From contig BQIU01000003.1 in assembly GCA_021603905.1 (NCBI GenBank), forward strand, positions 1 through 64,000: 64,000 nt of DNA. Reading direction: 5' to 3'. The notes under the pieces were generated by a model. It did no database searches. It had not been told where the DNA came from and worked only from the letters and a program-made list of their open reading frames with translations. Below, in pieces: positions 34,056 to 42,551 of the stretch. Made by a program: the position numbers and the translations under genes. The stretch comes from Nitrospirales bacterium. Its GTDB lineage: Bacteria > Nitrospirota > Nitrospiria > Nitrospirales > UBA8639. The number at the start of each line of letters is the position of its first letter. Position 1 is the first letter of the stretch.

Positions 34056-36827
34056 TCAATCCCCCCATGGCGGTGACCAATCCAGATCCGGGTCAAATTT
34101 CACGCGCAGGGTGCCGAAGACGCTGACTGGTGCGCCGAATTGGTTGTAAGCGGTGGGTGTCCCAGGGCTTTCAATATAGGTCGCATCTAAAAGATTACGA
34201 ACATTGATGGTGAAATCATAGGCTTTTTGTGGTGGACGATAGAACACCACGGCATCCACTCGCTGGTAGGCATCGGTCGAATACCTGTTGGGAAGCTCTA
34301 ATTCAAACCCGCTCTGAAAGTAAACCCCTCCTCCAAATCCCAAACCTTGTAGTGGGCCTGACTGCAGTTCATATGTGGCAAAGACACGACCAACATAATG
34401 CTGCGGGATCTGGATTGGAGTACTACCTTCATTTGCCGTCGCGTTGTCTTTGGTGATCTCTGCGTCGAAATAGGTGAACGCTCCGATCAGGCTCAAGCCC
34501 GGTAACGGCCGGCCGTTCACATCGAATTCCACACCCTGATGACGTTGCTCGCCCACCGCTCGTTGAAATTGCGGATTGGCAAGATCCGTCGTTGCGACGT
34601 TCTGTCGATAGGTGCGGAACAGCGCCGTCGTGATGCGGAGTCGGTTATTCAGCAGATCAAATTTAGCGCCAATTTCGTAATTTTCCCCTGTTTCAGGTGG
34701 TAGCAGTGAGCCGTTCACGGTCGTGGAAGTGGTATTGACTTGGAAAGACTCTGAATAGCCGGCATAGATCCGCATCCAGGGAAACAGTTTGTAAGTTCCT
34801 CCAACCCGGCCCGTGAATTCGGAAAAGTTTTCATTCAGAGTCTCATTTGTCCGCAGCGTCGTATTGTCCACATCCGCCCAGTCGTACCGACCAGCTGCCA
34901 CCAAGGTGAACCGCTCGAAGGGACGGACCACCACCTGACCAAAGATACCAGTTTGTATAAGCGTGCTGCTTCGCGGACTTCCTGCGTTGCCTTCAAGCAC
35001 CTCATCAGACGGGGCCTGAAAAGTATTAGCTGGATTGAAAATGTTGTCAGTTCCAAGATAGGCATAGCCGAGCAAAAAATCATCCTTCTGATGGCGAAAA
35101 TCGGTCCCAACCAACACTTCGTGTTTCCGGCCAAGCGCCTCGAATTCTTTGCCAAGGAAGACTTCTCCGGCATAGGTTTCAATATCGATTTTACGCAACC
35201 CCGAATACACATAGGAAAGACCGCTACTCGGAATGCTACCTCCGTAGTTATAGCCGTAAATGGCTTTATCGGTGAGATCGGATTTGGAATACTTTCCTCG
35301 CACAGAAAGGGTTAAGTTATCAATAAAATCGTGATTGTAGTGCAGTTCATAGTTCTGTCCTTCGAAGTTGGTGTTGGCTCCATTTCTGCTGCCACCGCCG
35401 AAATTGCGAGAGCGCGGGATGTCTGGAACTTTCCCATTTTCCATAAGGGGAAACCCAATGTGACTCGAGCCATCAAACTTCTGATAATGGCCGGTTAGCA
35501 GCAAGGTACCAGCACCGCCAAAAAGACTCATTTCCAATGAAGGGGCCACCGTGTATTGCCGGACATCGACTTCATCCACAAAATTGCCACCGTCCTCAAC
35601 CGCGAAAATCAACCGGCCGCGCAGGTTCTTGTTCTGGGGCAGCACGCCATTGGCATCCATCACCCCTCGCAACAGGCTGAAGGAGCCGGCTTGAAACTCC
35701 GACGTGGCGAAATTCTCATCTTGGGGAGTTTTCGTGACCCGATTCACGAGACCGCCGGGACTGGAGGCCCCGCCGGTAACCGAGGCTGGGCCTTTAATAA
35801 TTTCGTAGCGCTCGATGAGGGCTCGATCTAGTGAGAATAGGCTGTCAGCGGCTAACCCGTTTTGCCTGATTGAGCTGGCATTGTTCGCCCCACCCATATT
35901 AAATCCACGAATATTGAATGATTCTGACCGACCGAACGCTAAGTTGCCACGCGATATGCCACTGGTCTGTTCAAAGGCGTCATTCTGACTGCGAGAAAGC
36001 GTGTCTCGAATAGCATCCCGAGTGACGACACCGATGGAAGACGGGATTTCACTAATGGGCAAAGCCGAACGCGTGAGCCCCGTCGCTTGATCCGCTTTAT
36101 ATCCATCGACGGGAGGCAGGAAAACCTTCGTTCGTGTGATCGTGTCGGTCACCTCTATGGGCTCGACTGATACCACGGGAATCTCAGACTCCGTGGCAGC
36201 TCCAGCTATTCCAGCAGCCGCTGCGGCCCCGGTAGCACGTTTAGCATCTGACGAAAAGAGTGTGACCGTGTTGGCATCAGAGAAACGATAGGTCACGCCT
36301 GTATCTGTGAGTAGTCGTCGTAGCGCGTCCTGATTCGAATGCGTGCCATGCACGCCTGGGGTTTGAAGCCCTGCCACAAGGTCGGATGGATATAGCAGCT
36401 GCCATTCGACCTGACGTGCATAGGCCTTCAAAGCCTCGGCAAGACTTCCTTCCGGAATATCAAATGACTGCGTGGTCGCAATCGGCCGATCTTGATCGGC
36501 CACAAGCTTTACGGCGCCCGACTTCGCCTTCCGAGACTGAGTGAACGGCCTCGCAAGCGGACCTGCCTGAATCAACCCAGAGGGATGACGGTCGGCAGCC
36601 ACACCACCGTTTGGCCTGGGCGGCGCTTCGCGCCAATCCTGTGCCAAGGCCGGATGATAGGCCCCCAACGCCATTGAAGAAACTCCAACGAAAAATCCCC
36701 ATACCAAACTGTGTCGATGATAGCCCGTGACGGTATCCGCCGTCGCGTTCACAACCTGATTGAGACGCTCGATCATCGCCTGACGGCGATGTGTTCGTCT
36801 CCGTTGCTTGACCTTTTTTTGCCGCAT
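34056..36827 (-). CDS. TonB-dependent siderophore receptor with STN domain (receptor C)
   Basis: I start at 36827 because a GGAAGGAC ribosome site precedes it and the start aligns with receptor B; the open frame reaches 36860. This gives 923 residues. A basic leader is followed by the signal core WGFFVGVSSMALGAYHPALA. The STN domain (SFDIPEGSLAEALKAYARQ) comes after a longer linker than in A and B. The TonB-box-like EPIEVTDTI, the plug (IPSSIGVVTRDAIRDT, IRGFN, ERYEIIKGPASVTGGASSPG) and the barrel ending NVRNLLDATYIES and FDPDLDWSPPWGD follow. It lies downstream of fecR C. No sigma gene accompanies this unit. Confidence 0.93.
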   Translation of the reverse strand: MRQKKVKQRRRTHRRQAMIERLNQVVNATADTVTGYHRHSLVWGFFVGVSSMALGAYHPALAQDWREAPPRPNGGVAADRHPSGLIQAGPLARPFTQSRKAKSGAVKLVADQDRPIATTQSFDIPEGSLAEALKAYARQVEWQLLYPSDLVAGLQTPGVHGTHSNQDALRRLLTDTGVTYRFSDANTVTLFSSDAKRATGAAAAAGIAGAATESEIPVVSVEPIEVTDTITRTKVFLPPVDGYKADQATGLTRSALPISEIPSSIGVVTRDAIRDTLSRSQNDAFEQTSGISRGNLAFGRSESFNIRGFNMGGANNASSIRQNGLAADSLFSLDRALIERYEIIKGPASVTGGASSPGGLVNRVTKTPQDENFATSEFQAGSFSLLRGVMDANGVLPQNKNLRGRLIFAVEDGGNFVDEVDVRQYTVAPSLEMSLFGGAGTLLLTGHYQKFDGSSHIGFPLMENGKVPDIPRSRNFGGGSRNGANTNFEGQNYELHYNHDFIDNLTLSVRGKYSKSDLTDKAIYGYNYGGSIPSSGLSYVYSGLRKIDIETYAGEVFLGKEFEALGRKHEVLVGTDFRHQKDDFLLGYAYLGTDNIFNPANTFQAPSDEVLEGNAGSPRSSTLIQTGIFGQVVVRPFERFTLVAAGRYDWADVDNTTLRTNETLNENFSEFTGRVGGTYKLFPWMRIYAGYSESFQVNTTSTTVNGSLLPPETGENYEIGAKFDLLNNRLRITTALFRTYRQNVATTDLANPQFQRAVGEQRHQGVEFDVNGRPLPGLSLIGAFTYFDAEITKDNATANEGSTPIQIPQHYVGRVFATYELQSGPLQGLGFGGGVYFQSGFELELPNRYSTDAYQRVDAVVFYRPPQKAYDFTINVRNLLDATYIESPGTPTAYNQFGAPVSVFGTLRVKFDPDLDWSPPWGD

Positions 36828-36897
36828 ACGACTCGTCCTTCCGTATATGGTCTCAACCATTGCCCACCGACTGGCATCAATGGAGGAGACAAAAAAG

Positions 36898-36926
36898 GGG
36901 ATCGGGAATCAGCGTTCTCTGTCCTC
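36898..36926 (-). promoter_or_regulatory. 29-bp block shared with the upstream region of receptor A
   Basis: It is the same block as at 19002-19030 with two differences, and lies 71-99 nt before the preferred receptor C start. The bases around it are not alike in the two loci, so the block itself is conserved. Receptor B has only a weak resemblance in its upstream region. Confidence 0.55.
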
Positions 36927-37165
36927 GTTAAAGTATTGTGAGAATGAAGATGAATGAATGATGCCGTAGGGGGCCTGTGTCGCGATACATTCCACCCTTA
37001 TGGGCGACAGAACAATGTTCAGTGATCATGAACTATGACGAGTTCAATTCAAAAAACGGGACCTGGTCTTGAGATTTTTTCAGACAGGAGGATCAGTGGT
37101 GCCCAAACCAACCTCACGATCACAACAGATAAAGGGCACGACACAATTGAATATGGAGAGATTTT

Positions 37166-38197
37166 TTAGGTGTGAGCCTTGCGTTCTAAGATGACATGCT
37201 GAGGCGTGATGTAGCGTGCGCGAATGGAAAGCGTCTCATCCAAGGCTTGAAAAAAGCTCTGCAGGTGATCAATACGAAATTTTCCACTGACCGGTATGCG
37301 GCCAAGGCTGGGATCCTGCAATCGAATGTCTGCGATGCCATAGCGCGACCATTCGTCAATGACTTCCTTGAGGGGTTTTGCCTCAAAGTAGAGTTGCGCT
37401 TCCGTCCAGGCCAGGACCATGTCCCGGTCGAACGATTGGATGGAAGACATCAGACCTGAAGCCTGGTACACCAACTGATCACCCTGCCTGAGAATTTTTG
37501 ATTTCTGAGTTGAGCGAATGTCCGTCCCTTCTTTAATCTCCACCTCAACAACCCCTTCAAGCACTGCCACGTTGACATTCGTGGAAGACTGTCGGATAAG
37601 AAACTGCGTGCCGATATCTTGGATCATCCCGTTTCCAGCATACACCGTGAAGGGTCGTTGCTGATCATGCGCGACGGTAAAGAGGACTTCTCCTTGCTGC
37701 AATTTGACGACACGTTCATCATCGGAAAGTTGGACGATGATCTGCGAATCGGTATTCATGAAGATGGTCGAGCCATCCGCGAGATTGATGGTCCGTTGTT
37801 CGCCTTTGACCGTGAGATACGATTCTTCAGAGACAAATGAGTACGGCCACCACCAAACGCTCAAGACAAAGACCACCAGCGCCACAGTCAGGGCTGCGGG
37901 CAATCGCCAACTTCGAGTCATGCCCAGTGAAGGCAAGGCCCAGCCCTTCCGGATCTGAGCTCGCGGTCGCGATGAGACACGATATTTCTCCATCACCTGA
38001 GGACTCAACTGATCAAAGTCTTTCCACATGGCTGAAACCTGCTCATATTCCTTGCGATGCACGGGATTTTCCCGTAGCCAGGATTCATGACGCTGCAGGT
38101 CGTGAGCCGTCGCTTCCTCGGATTGGAGATGAAGAAACCAGCTAATCGCTTGATCCCGTGGCGATTGAGGCTCCCGTTGTTCTTGGCCTTCGTTCAT
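37166..38197 (-). CDS. FecR-type anti-sigma regulator (unit C)
   Basis: I prefer the ATG at 38197 (MNEGQEQREPQSPRDQAIS) because the distance to the RDQA segment equals that in FecR A. The frame is open to 38323, where AAGGAGGAA abuts another ATG. The product has 343 residues. DUF4880 contains SWFLHLQSEEAT and WLRENPVHRKEYEQ. One membrane helix follows (ALVVFVLSVWWWPYSF). The FecR domain has YLTVKGEQRTINLADGSTIF and IQDIGTQFLIRQ with VAVLEGVVEVE. A C-terminal signalling domain completes it. It would serve receptor C downstream. The region upstream to 38586 holds a Fur-like site but no sigma factor. Confidence 0.9.
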   Translation of the reverse strand: MNEGQEQREPQSPRDQAISWFLHLQSEEATAHDLQRHESWLRENPVHRKEYEQVSAMWKDFDQLSPQVMEKYRVSSRPRAQIRKGWALPSLGMTRSWRLPAALTVALVVFVLSVWWWPYSFVSEESYLTVKGEQRTINLADGSTIFMNTDSQIIVQLSDDERVVKLQQGEVLFTVAHDQQRPFTVYAGNGMIQDIGTQFLIRQSSTNVNVAVLEGVVEVEIKEGTDIRSTQKSKILRQGDQLVYQASGLMSSIQSFDRDMVLAWTEAQLYFEAKPLKEVIDEWSRYGIADIRLQDPSLGRIPVSGKFRIDHLQSFFQALDETLSIRARYITPQHVILERKAHT

Positions 38198-38418
38198 ACG
38201 TGTTCGAGCGAAAACGAATGTTGCATTAACTAAGAATGCTCTATCTGTATGACGAATGAATCCGTCGAGATCTACCACAACAGAGAGAGTTTTTTTGACT
38301 TTCCTTGAGACACCTTTCGTCATTTCCTCCTTTTACATATAAAAACAGACAGACTTTAAATATTAAAAATTTAAATAAAATAATAACTTAAATGTCTCAA
38401 TTCATTAATTTTGATAAA

Positions 38419-38437
38419 GATATCCATTATCATTGTT
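38419..38437. promoter_or_regulatory. Candidate Fur box between fecR C and the second tonB
   Basis: On the minus strand AACAATGATAATGGATATC matches the 19-base Fur consensus at 14 positions, including the central AATGATAAT. It lies in the AT-rich divergent promoter region, so one Fur dimer could repress both the fecR-receptor C transcript and the tonB-PepSY transcript. Confidence 0.6.
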
Positions 38438-38586
38438 TTTTCGTAGCATTGTATATATAGTAGCGGCTCATTTGATGAAATATCATAAAATCGGCAACCG
38501 ATTCGTTTTTTCTTTCGTTCAATTTACTCATTCATATTCAACATTTTCATACATTCACCTTTTCATGAATTCATCTTTACCTCTTT

Positions 38587-39615
38587 ATGAACCGGGCAAC
38601 TCTACGTTCCGATAATCGGCAGCACCGAAGATCTTCGATTCGAACACGATCTCGACGACGTACACACATGGCCTGGGCTCTTTCGCTCTTAGCTCACGGC
38701 TGCGTGTTGACGGTGATCGGCATCCTCTTGAACATTGAATGGGTCAATCCTACGCAATCATCCTTCGCCTGGAAGGTTCAATTTGTTCAACCTGATCTGC
38801 CAGCACCTGTGGACACACCCAAACAGCCCTTCTCACAGCTTGTCCGCAAACGAACGGTTGATGCAGCACCACCTCCACAACACCTGGTTCAAAGAAAACG
38901 GCACACACCACACCATCATCGTCAAATGCGTGCCCGATCGGGACAACAAGGTTCAGTGCCGATCCCCTCGCCTGCTCGTCCCACGTTTAGCGACACCTCA
39001 ACTTACGCCCGAATTCCCCATGAGACAGTGAGGCCTTCTCCTCCGGCACGGTTCAAAAAAGAAGCACAATTGACTGCGCATCTCACGTCGCCCCGCCCCA
39101 CCTCAAAACCGGCTCTTCTTCCTCAAACTGATAGACCTCAACCCAACAAAATCCTATCGCAATCAGCTAGAGCTACCACAGATCATTCATGGAATGAAGG
39201 GACACGTCAGGCAACACAGCAAGCCCCAGACTTTTCCGTAACGGGGCAAAAGGCTCTCGCTCCTGCAACCGATCCTCAAGTCTTGAAACCGGCACCGACT
39301 CGGGCGCACACCCCACAGCAAGCTGATTTTGGGTGGCTGGTTGCGACCCTGCATGAAAAAGTTCAACGGTTAAAACAGTATCCCACTCGCGCCAAACGTC
39401 GAAGCCTGGAAGGGCAAGTGATGATCCGCGCGACCATCACAAGCAGCGGACTCCTCGGCAACCTGATGATTGAACAATCATCAGGCCATCACCTTTTGGA
39501 TGAAGATGCGCTGCAGACCGTCAAGCAAGCGTTTCCCCTTCACCTTCAGCACCGATTGTATCAGCCTCAAATCGTCCTGCTTCTGCCCATCAATTACACA
39601 CTCCAAAATCTCTAG
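38587..39615 (+). CDS. tonB: TonB family energy-transducing protein (second copy)
   Basis: This 342-residue protein has a basic N-terminus and a membrane anchor (MAWALSLLAHGCVLTVIGILL). A Pro/Gln/Lys/His-rich spacer spans ~75-250. The TonB domain has QADFGWLVATLHEKVQRLKQ, YPTRAKRRSLEGQVMIR, SSGHHLLDEDALQTVKQAF and ILLLPINYTLQ at the end. Its DNA and spacer differ from the copy at 13212, but the C-terminal domains are clearly paralogous. It is the first gene of a plus-strand pair with the PepSY protein, divergent from unit C. It is probably dedicated to siderophore uptake. Confidence 0.92.
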   Translation: MNRATLRSDNRQHRRSSIRTRSRRRTHMAWALSLLAHGCVLTVIGILLNIEWVNPTQSSFAWKVQFVQPDLPAPVDTPKQPFSQLVRKRTVDAAPPPQHLVQRKRHTPHHHRQMRARSGQQGSVPIPSPARPTFSDTSTYARIPHETVRPSPPARFKKEAQLTAHLTSPRPTSKPALLPQTDRPQPNKILSQSARATTDHSWNEGTRQATQQAPDFSVTGQKALAPATDPQVLKPAPTRAHTPQQADFGWLVATLHEKVQRLKQYPTRAKRRSLEGQVMIRATITSSGLLGNLMIEQSSGHHLLDEDALQTVKQAFPLHLQHRLYQPQIVLLLPINYTLQNL

Positions 39616-39743
39616 TTTTTCAACTTTTTCTAACCGTTATTTTCGAAAAAAGGTCAGGATTTGGCCGACTCCTTCGTCTTCTCTATAGAGGGGTTCTGTG
39701 CACCCGCGCCTTTCTTCAGAGATCCATCCATGGTGACCCAATC

Positions 39744-41087
39744 ATGATACGCCGCCCGACATGGCTGCTGATCCATCGCTACATTGGGCTTGTGATGGCC
39801 TTTTTTCTGCTTGTTTCTGGCATCACCGGCAGCCTCTTGGCTTTCTACGACGAGTTAGATATGGCGGCGAATGCGCAGGTCATGACCGTCACACCGCCGT
39901 CCCCCGACGCTCAACCCTTGGACGCGGTACTCTTGCGTGAACAGATTCAAGCGCGTTATCCAGCTGCCTTGGTGTATTGGGTGACTCTTGCGCTCGAACC
40001 AGGTCAGACGTGGACCTATTTTTTGGAAGGCCTCCCTGATCCTGATACCGGCGAACGTGTAGACGTCGAAAACGACACTCTCTTCGTCAACCCGTATACC
40101 GGAGAGGTGCTGGGCGCACGAAGGTGGGGGGACATCAGACAAGGGCTCACCAATCTGATGCCCTTTATTTACCTCCTGCACTATAGTTTAGCACTGGGCA
40201 CGGTTGGGGAGTATATCTTTGGCATTGTCGCCTTGCTGTGGACGTTGGATTGCTTTGTCGGAGCCTATCTCACCTTCCCCGCCCCGGCGCGTGCGCATGG
40301 GAACCTCAACCCTCAGATCCCTTCCTCTAGGAACTACCGCAAAAAACACTGGTTGGCCCGGTGGTGGCAATCCTGGACCGTTCGGTGGAAACGCGGCACC
40401 TACAAAGTGAACTTTGATCTGCACCGCGCCGGTGGACTGTGGCCATGGGCGATGCTGCTTGTGCTGGCCTGGTCCAGCGTCGGCTTTAATTTAATTGAAG
40501 TGTATAAACCTGTGATGGGCGTCTTCTTCACCGGCCAGACGCGGACGGAACACATACCCGATCTCGCCAAGCATCAACCGACCCCTCCCATTCCATGGAC
40601 TCAGGCGTTGGTGATCGGGCAAGGACTGATGGCGACGGAAGCCCGCCGTCAAGGATTCGAAGTGCTGACAGCCAAGGCTTTGTCGTATGACCCTGAGAAG
40701 GGTTTATACCGGTATATCGTCAAGAGTGACCGAGATATTGCTGATCATGGCGGTGCCACTTCGATCTGGTTCGATGCCACGACAGGGAATCAGCGAGCCA
40801 TCTACCTCCCCACTGGTGCAGCAAGTGGCGACACCGTCAGCAATTGGCTGTTTGCGCTGCATATGGCAAAGGTAGGCGGGGTGGCCTTTCAAGTTTTTGT
40901 GAGCGTGATGGGAATAGCCGTCGCGATGCTTTCCATCACCGGCGTCGTCATTTGGTGGAAAAAGAGAACCTCACGGCAGCAGTATCAAATCCGTCAGACA
41001 AAAACCTCTCCCCTTGAGTCTTCACATCCAAGTCACCCATCAATTGAATGGGAATCAAGTGTCGCGAGAAAACAATCACTGCTGTAA
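39744..41087 (+). CDS. PepSY-domain membrane protein, siderophore-iron handling type
   Basis: This 447-residue inner-membrane protein starts with LLIHRYIGLVMAFFLLVSGI, the signature of PepSY-associated TM proteins. A PepSY-like periplasmic region follows (~45-125; LFVNPYTGEVLGARRW). A second helix cluster contains FIYLLHYSLALG and YIFGIVALLWTLDCFVG. A third is FDLHRAGGLWPWAMLLVLAW, and the final pair contains WLFALHMAKVGG and VMGIAVAMLSITGVVIWWKK. Conserved His residues in the helices could bind haem. Members next to TonB-dependent receptors are linked to reduction or release of iron from imported ferric siderophores. It follows tonB by 128 nt. Confidence 0.88.
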   Translation: MIRRPTWLLIHRYIGLVMAFFLLVSGITGSLLAFYDELDMAANAQVMTVTPPSPDAQPLDAVLLREQIQARYPAALVYWVTLALEPGQTWTYFLEGLPDPDTGERVDVENDTLFVNPYTGEVLGARRWGDIRQGLTNLMPFIYLLHYSLALGTVGEYIFGIVALLWTLDCFVGAYLTFPAPARAHGNLNPQIPSSRNYRKKHWLARWWQSWTVRWKRGTYKVNFDLHRAGGLWPWAMLLVLAWSSVGFNLIEVYKPVMGVFFTGQTRTEHIPDLAKHQPTPPIPWTQALVIGQGLMATEARRQGFEVLTAKALSYDPEKGLYRYIVKSDRDIADHGGATSIWFDATTGNQRAIYLPTGAASGDTVSNWLFALHMAKVGGVAFQVFVSVMGIAVAMLSITGVVIWWKKRTSRQQYQIRQTKTSPLESSHPSHPSIEWESSVARKQSLL

Positions 41088-41122
41088 TCTCCATCCGTCC
41101 GTGCTGGTGACTCTTATTTTTT

Positions 41123-41749
41123 TCAATAAGGTCGTGTGGCGAGAAGATTAAGCCAGGAACCTTTGCGTTCTTGATGTTTCACGCGCTCAATGGAGACAAT
41201 GTTCCAGGCGGCCGCTTGGACCACGCGCTTCAACTCTGACTTATGCCATTTCGCGAGATACCGGCCAGCAATCCACTGCTTTTGAGGAACACCCACTTCA
41301 CGACCATACATGACGGTGATCGCCAGCCAGCCGCCCGGCTTGGTCAAGGACAACAATCTTCGGAATAAGGTCCGGGCCTGTGCTTTGGGTAGATGAATGA
41401 CCGACGCTGCTGCCCAGATTCCATCAAAGACTTGTGACGGAAATGGCAACCGTCGCATATCCGCCTGAACCACCGGTAAGCGGGGGGCGCGTGCTTTGGC
41501 GGCTTGAAGAAACGACCAGGTGAGATCAGCTCCACACACATGAAACCCTTGCCGACGTAGATAGCGAGTGTCCTGACCCGGCCCACACCCGACATCTAAT
41601 AGCAATCCGGCCTTCGGCATGCGAGCGATCAAAGTATGTAAGTGTGGCGGTACCTTGTACCGACGGGCGTTCCATTCGTGAAGATAGATATCGTGCTGTG
41701 CTTCGTAGGCTTGGACTGTTCGCTGCGTTGGAGTCAGTCGAGTGGCCAT
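41123..41749 (-). CDS. Class I SAM-dependent methyltransferase
   Basis: This 208-residue protein has the Rossmann-like SAM site: LLLDVGCGPGQDTRYLRRQG (motif I), GADLTWSFLQAAK, VVQADMRRLPF and GIWAAASVIHLPK, followed by LSLTKPGGWLAITVMYG. These are typical of small-molecule or UbiE-like methyltransferases; the substrate is not evident. It ends [14 protein letters not shown] damaged copy of this 3' end appears at 11704-11748. The gene converges on the PepSY gene, and an AT-rich CTTATT/AATAAG hairpin overlaps its end. Confidence 0.9.
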   Translation of the reverse strand: MATRLTPTQRTVQAYEAQHDIYLHEWNARRYKVPPHLHTLIARMPKAGLLLDVGCGPGQDTRYLRRQGFHVCGADLTWSFLQAAKARAPRLPVVQADMRRLPFPSQVFDGIWAAASVIHLPKAQARTLFRRLLSLTKPGGWLAITVMYGREVGVPQKQWIAGRYLAKWHKSELKRVVQAAAWNIVSIERVKHQERKGSWLNLLATRPY

Positions 41750-41807
41750 GACATCTGAAACAGGAAGGAAACGTAAAGGAATAAGGATGGATGGACTGCA
41801 AAGCCAC

Positions 41808-41903
41808 TGTCGCTCGCATCTCGTGAAAGACTGTGTAGCCTTTCGACGAGATACGGTTCACGCTTGCGCGCCGGAGCGCTGCAGCGCGCAGGCACGAGCG
41901 ACA
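41808..41903. repeat. Palindromic element, copy 2 (REP/MITE-like)
   Basis: TGTCGCTCG (41808-41816) and its exact complement (41895-41903) mark the ends. The inner 46 bases (41857-41902) match copy 1 at 43 positions, with differences that keep the GC-rich palindrome. It sits between the methyltransferase start and the DsrE-like gene end. Confidence 0.7.
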
Positions 41904-41916
41904 AACCTGACAGCCC

Positions 41917-42384
41917 TTACGGCTTAATGTAGATGTACCCTGCCTTTTGCAAGTCAGCAATACGCTTCACCGCCACGGGATGTTCCGTTGGGGTAAACCC
42001 TGCCACCAGTTTTTCCAGTGGGGTGCCAAAGAGTTTCATCGACACTTGGCACATTTCTGCACCGACTCCTTGGTCGATTACAGTCTTGAGCTTCGCCTTA
42101 AGATCCGGATCTACAGTATCCGCTTCAAAAAGCGGGAGCGCAGGCCCATGAACGACGAGTTTGATATCGATCTTATCCGGCCCACCTTCCGCCTCAATAT
42201 GTTTATTGATAAGGGCCAGGGCATACTTGGCCGTTGCCAAGTCATGTCCATCGACATGATAGACCACTTTGGTCTTCTCCGTTTCTGCAACGGCCACACT
42301 CGAGAATACGCCCGGACTCAGCAACAGGATGCTGAGACTCAGCAATACGAATGAATACATTCGCCGCCGTTGTAAGATTCCCAT
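41917..42384 (-). CDS. Secreted DsrE-like protein
   Basis: The start at 42384 follows a perfect AAGGAGG site. The 155-residue product has a signal peptide (FVLLSLSILLLSPGVFSSVAVA). The mature part resembles the DsrE/DsrF fold: KTKVVYHVDGHDLATAKYAL at the start, KIDIKLVVHGPALPLF in the middle, and QGVGAEMCQVSMKLFGTPL with a single Cys. In sulfur-relay proteins such a Cys carries sulfur. Periplasmic members with export signals are common in environmental bacteria but uncharacterised. It is a single gene transcribed away from the 42552 gene. Confidence 0.82.
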   Translation of the reverse strand: MGILQRRRMYSFVLLSLSILLLSPGVFSSVAVAETEKTKVVYHVDGHDLATAKYALALINKHIEAEGGPDKIDIKLVVHGPALPLFEADTVDPDLKAKLKTVIDQGVGAEMCQVSMKLFGTPLEKLVAGFTPTEHPVAVKRIADLQKAGYIYIKP

Positions 42385-42551
42385 GATCGCCTCCTTCACC
42401 ATAATGTAGAATAACCGTCTAACTGCATGCATGCTGCCTCCATTATCACAGCTTTATCAAGACATGAGCAAACAGCGACGACTTGCCGGAAGGATGACTG
42501 CCTTTGCTACAATTTCTTACACGCTCATCCCAAGCCATGAGGAGAACACGT

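Noticed and set aside
41113-41130. CTTATT/AATAAG hairpin between PepSY and methyltransferase genes as a terminator
   Set aside because: The stem is short and AT-only and overlaps the methyltransferase stop; too weak to list as a feature.
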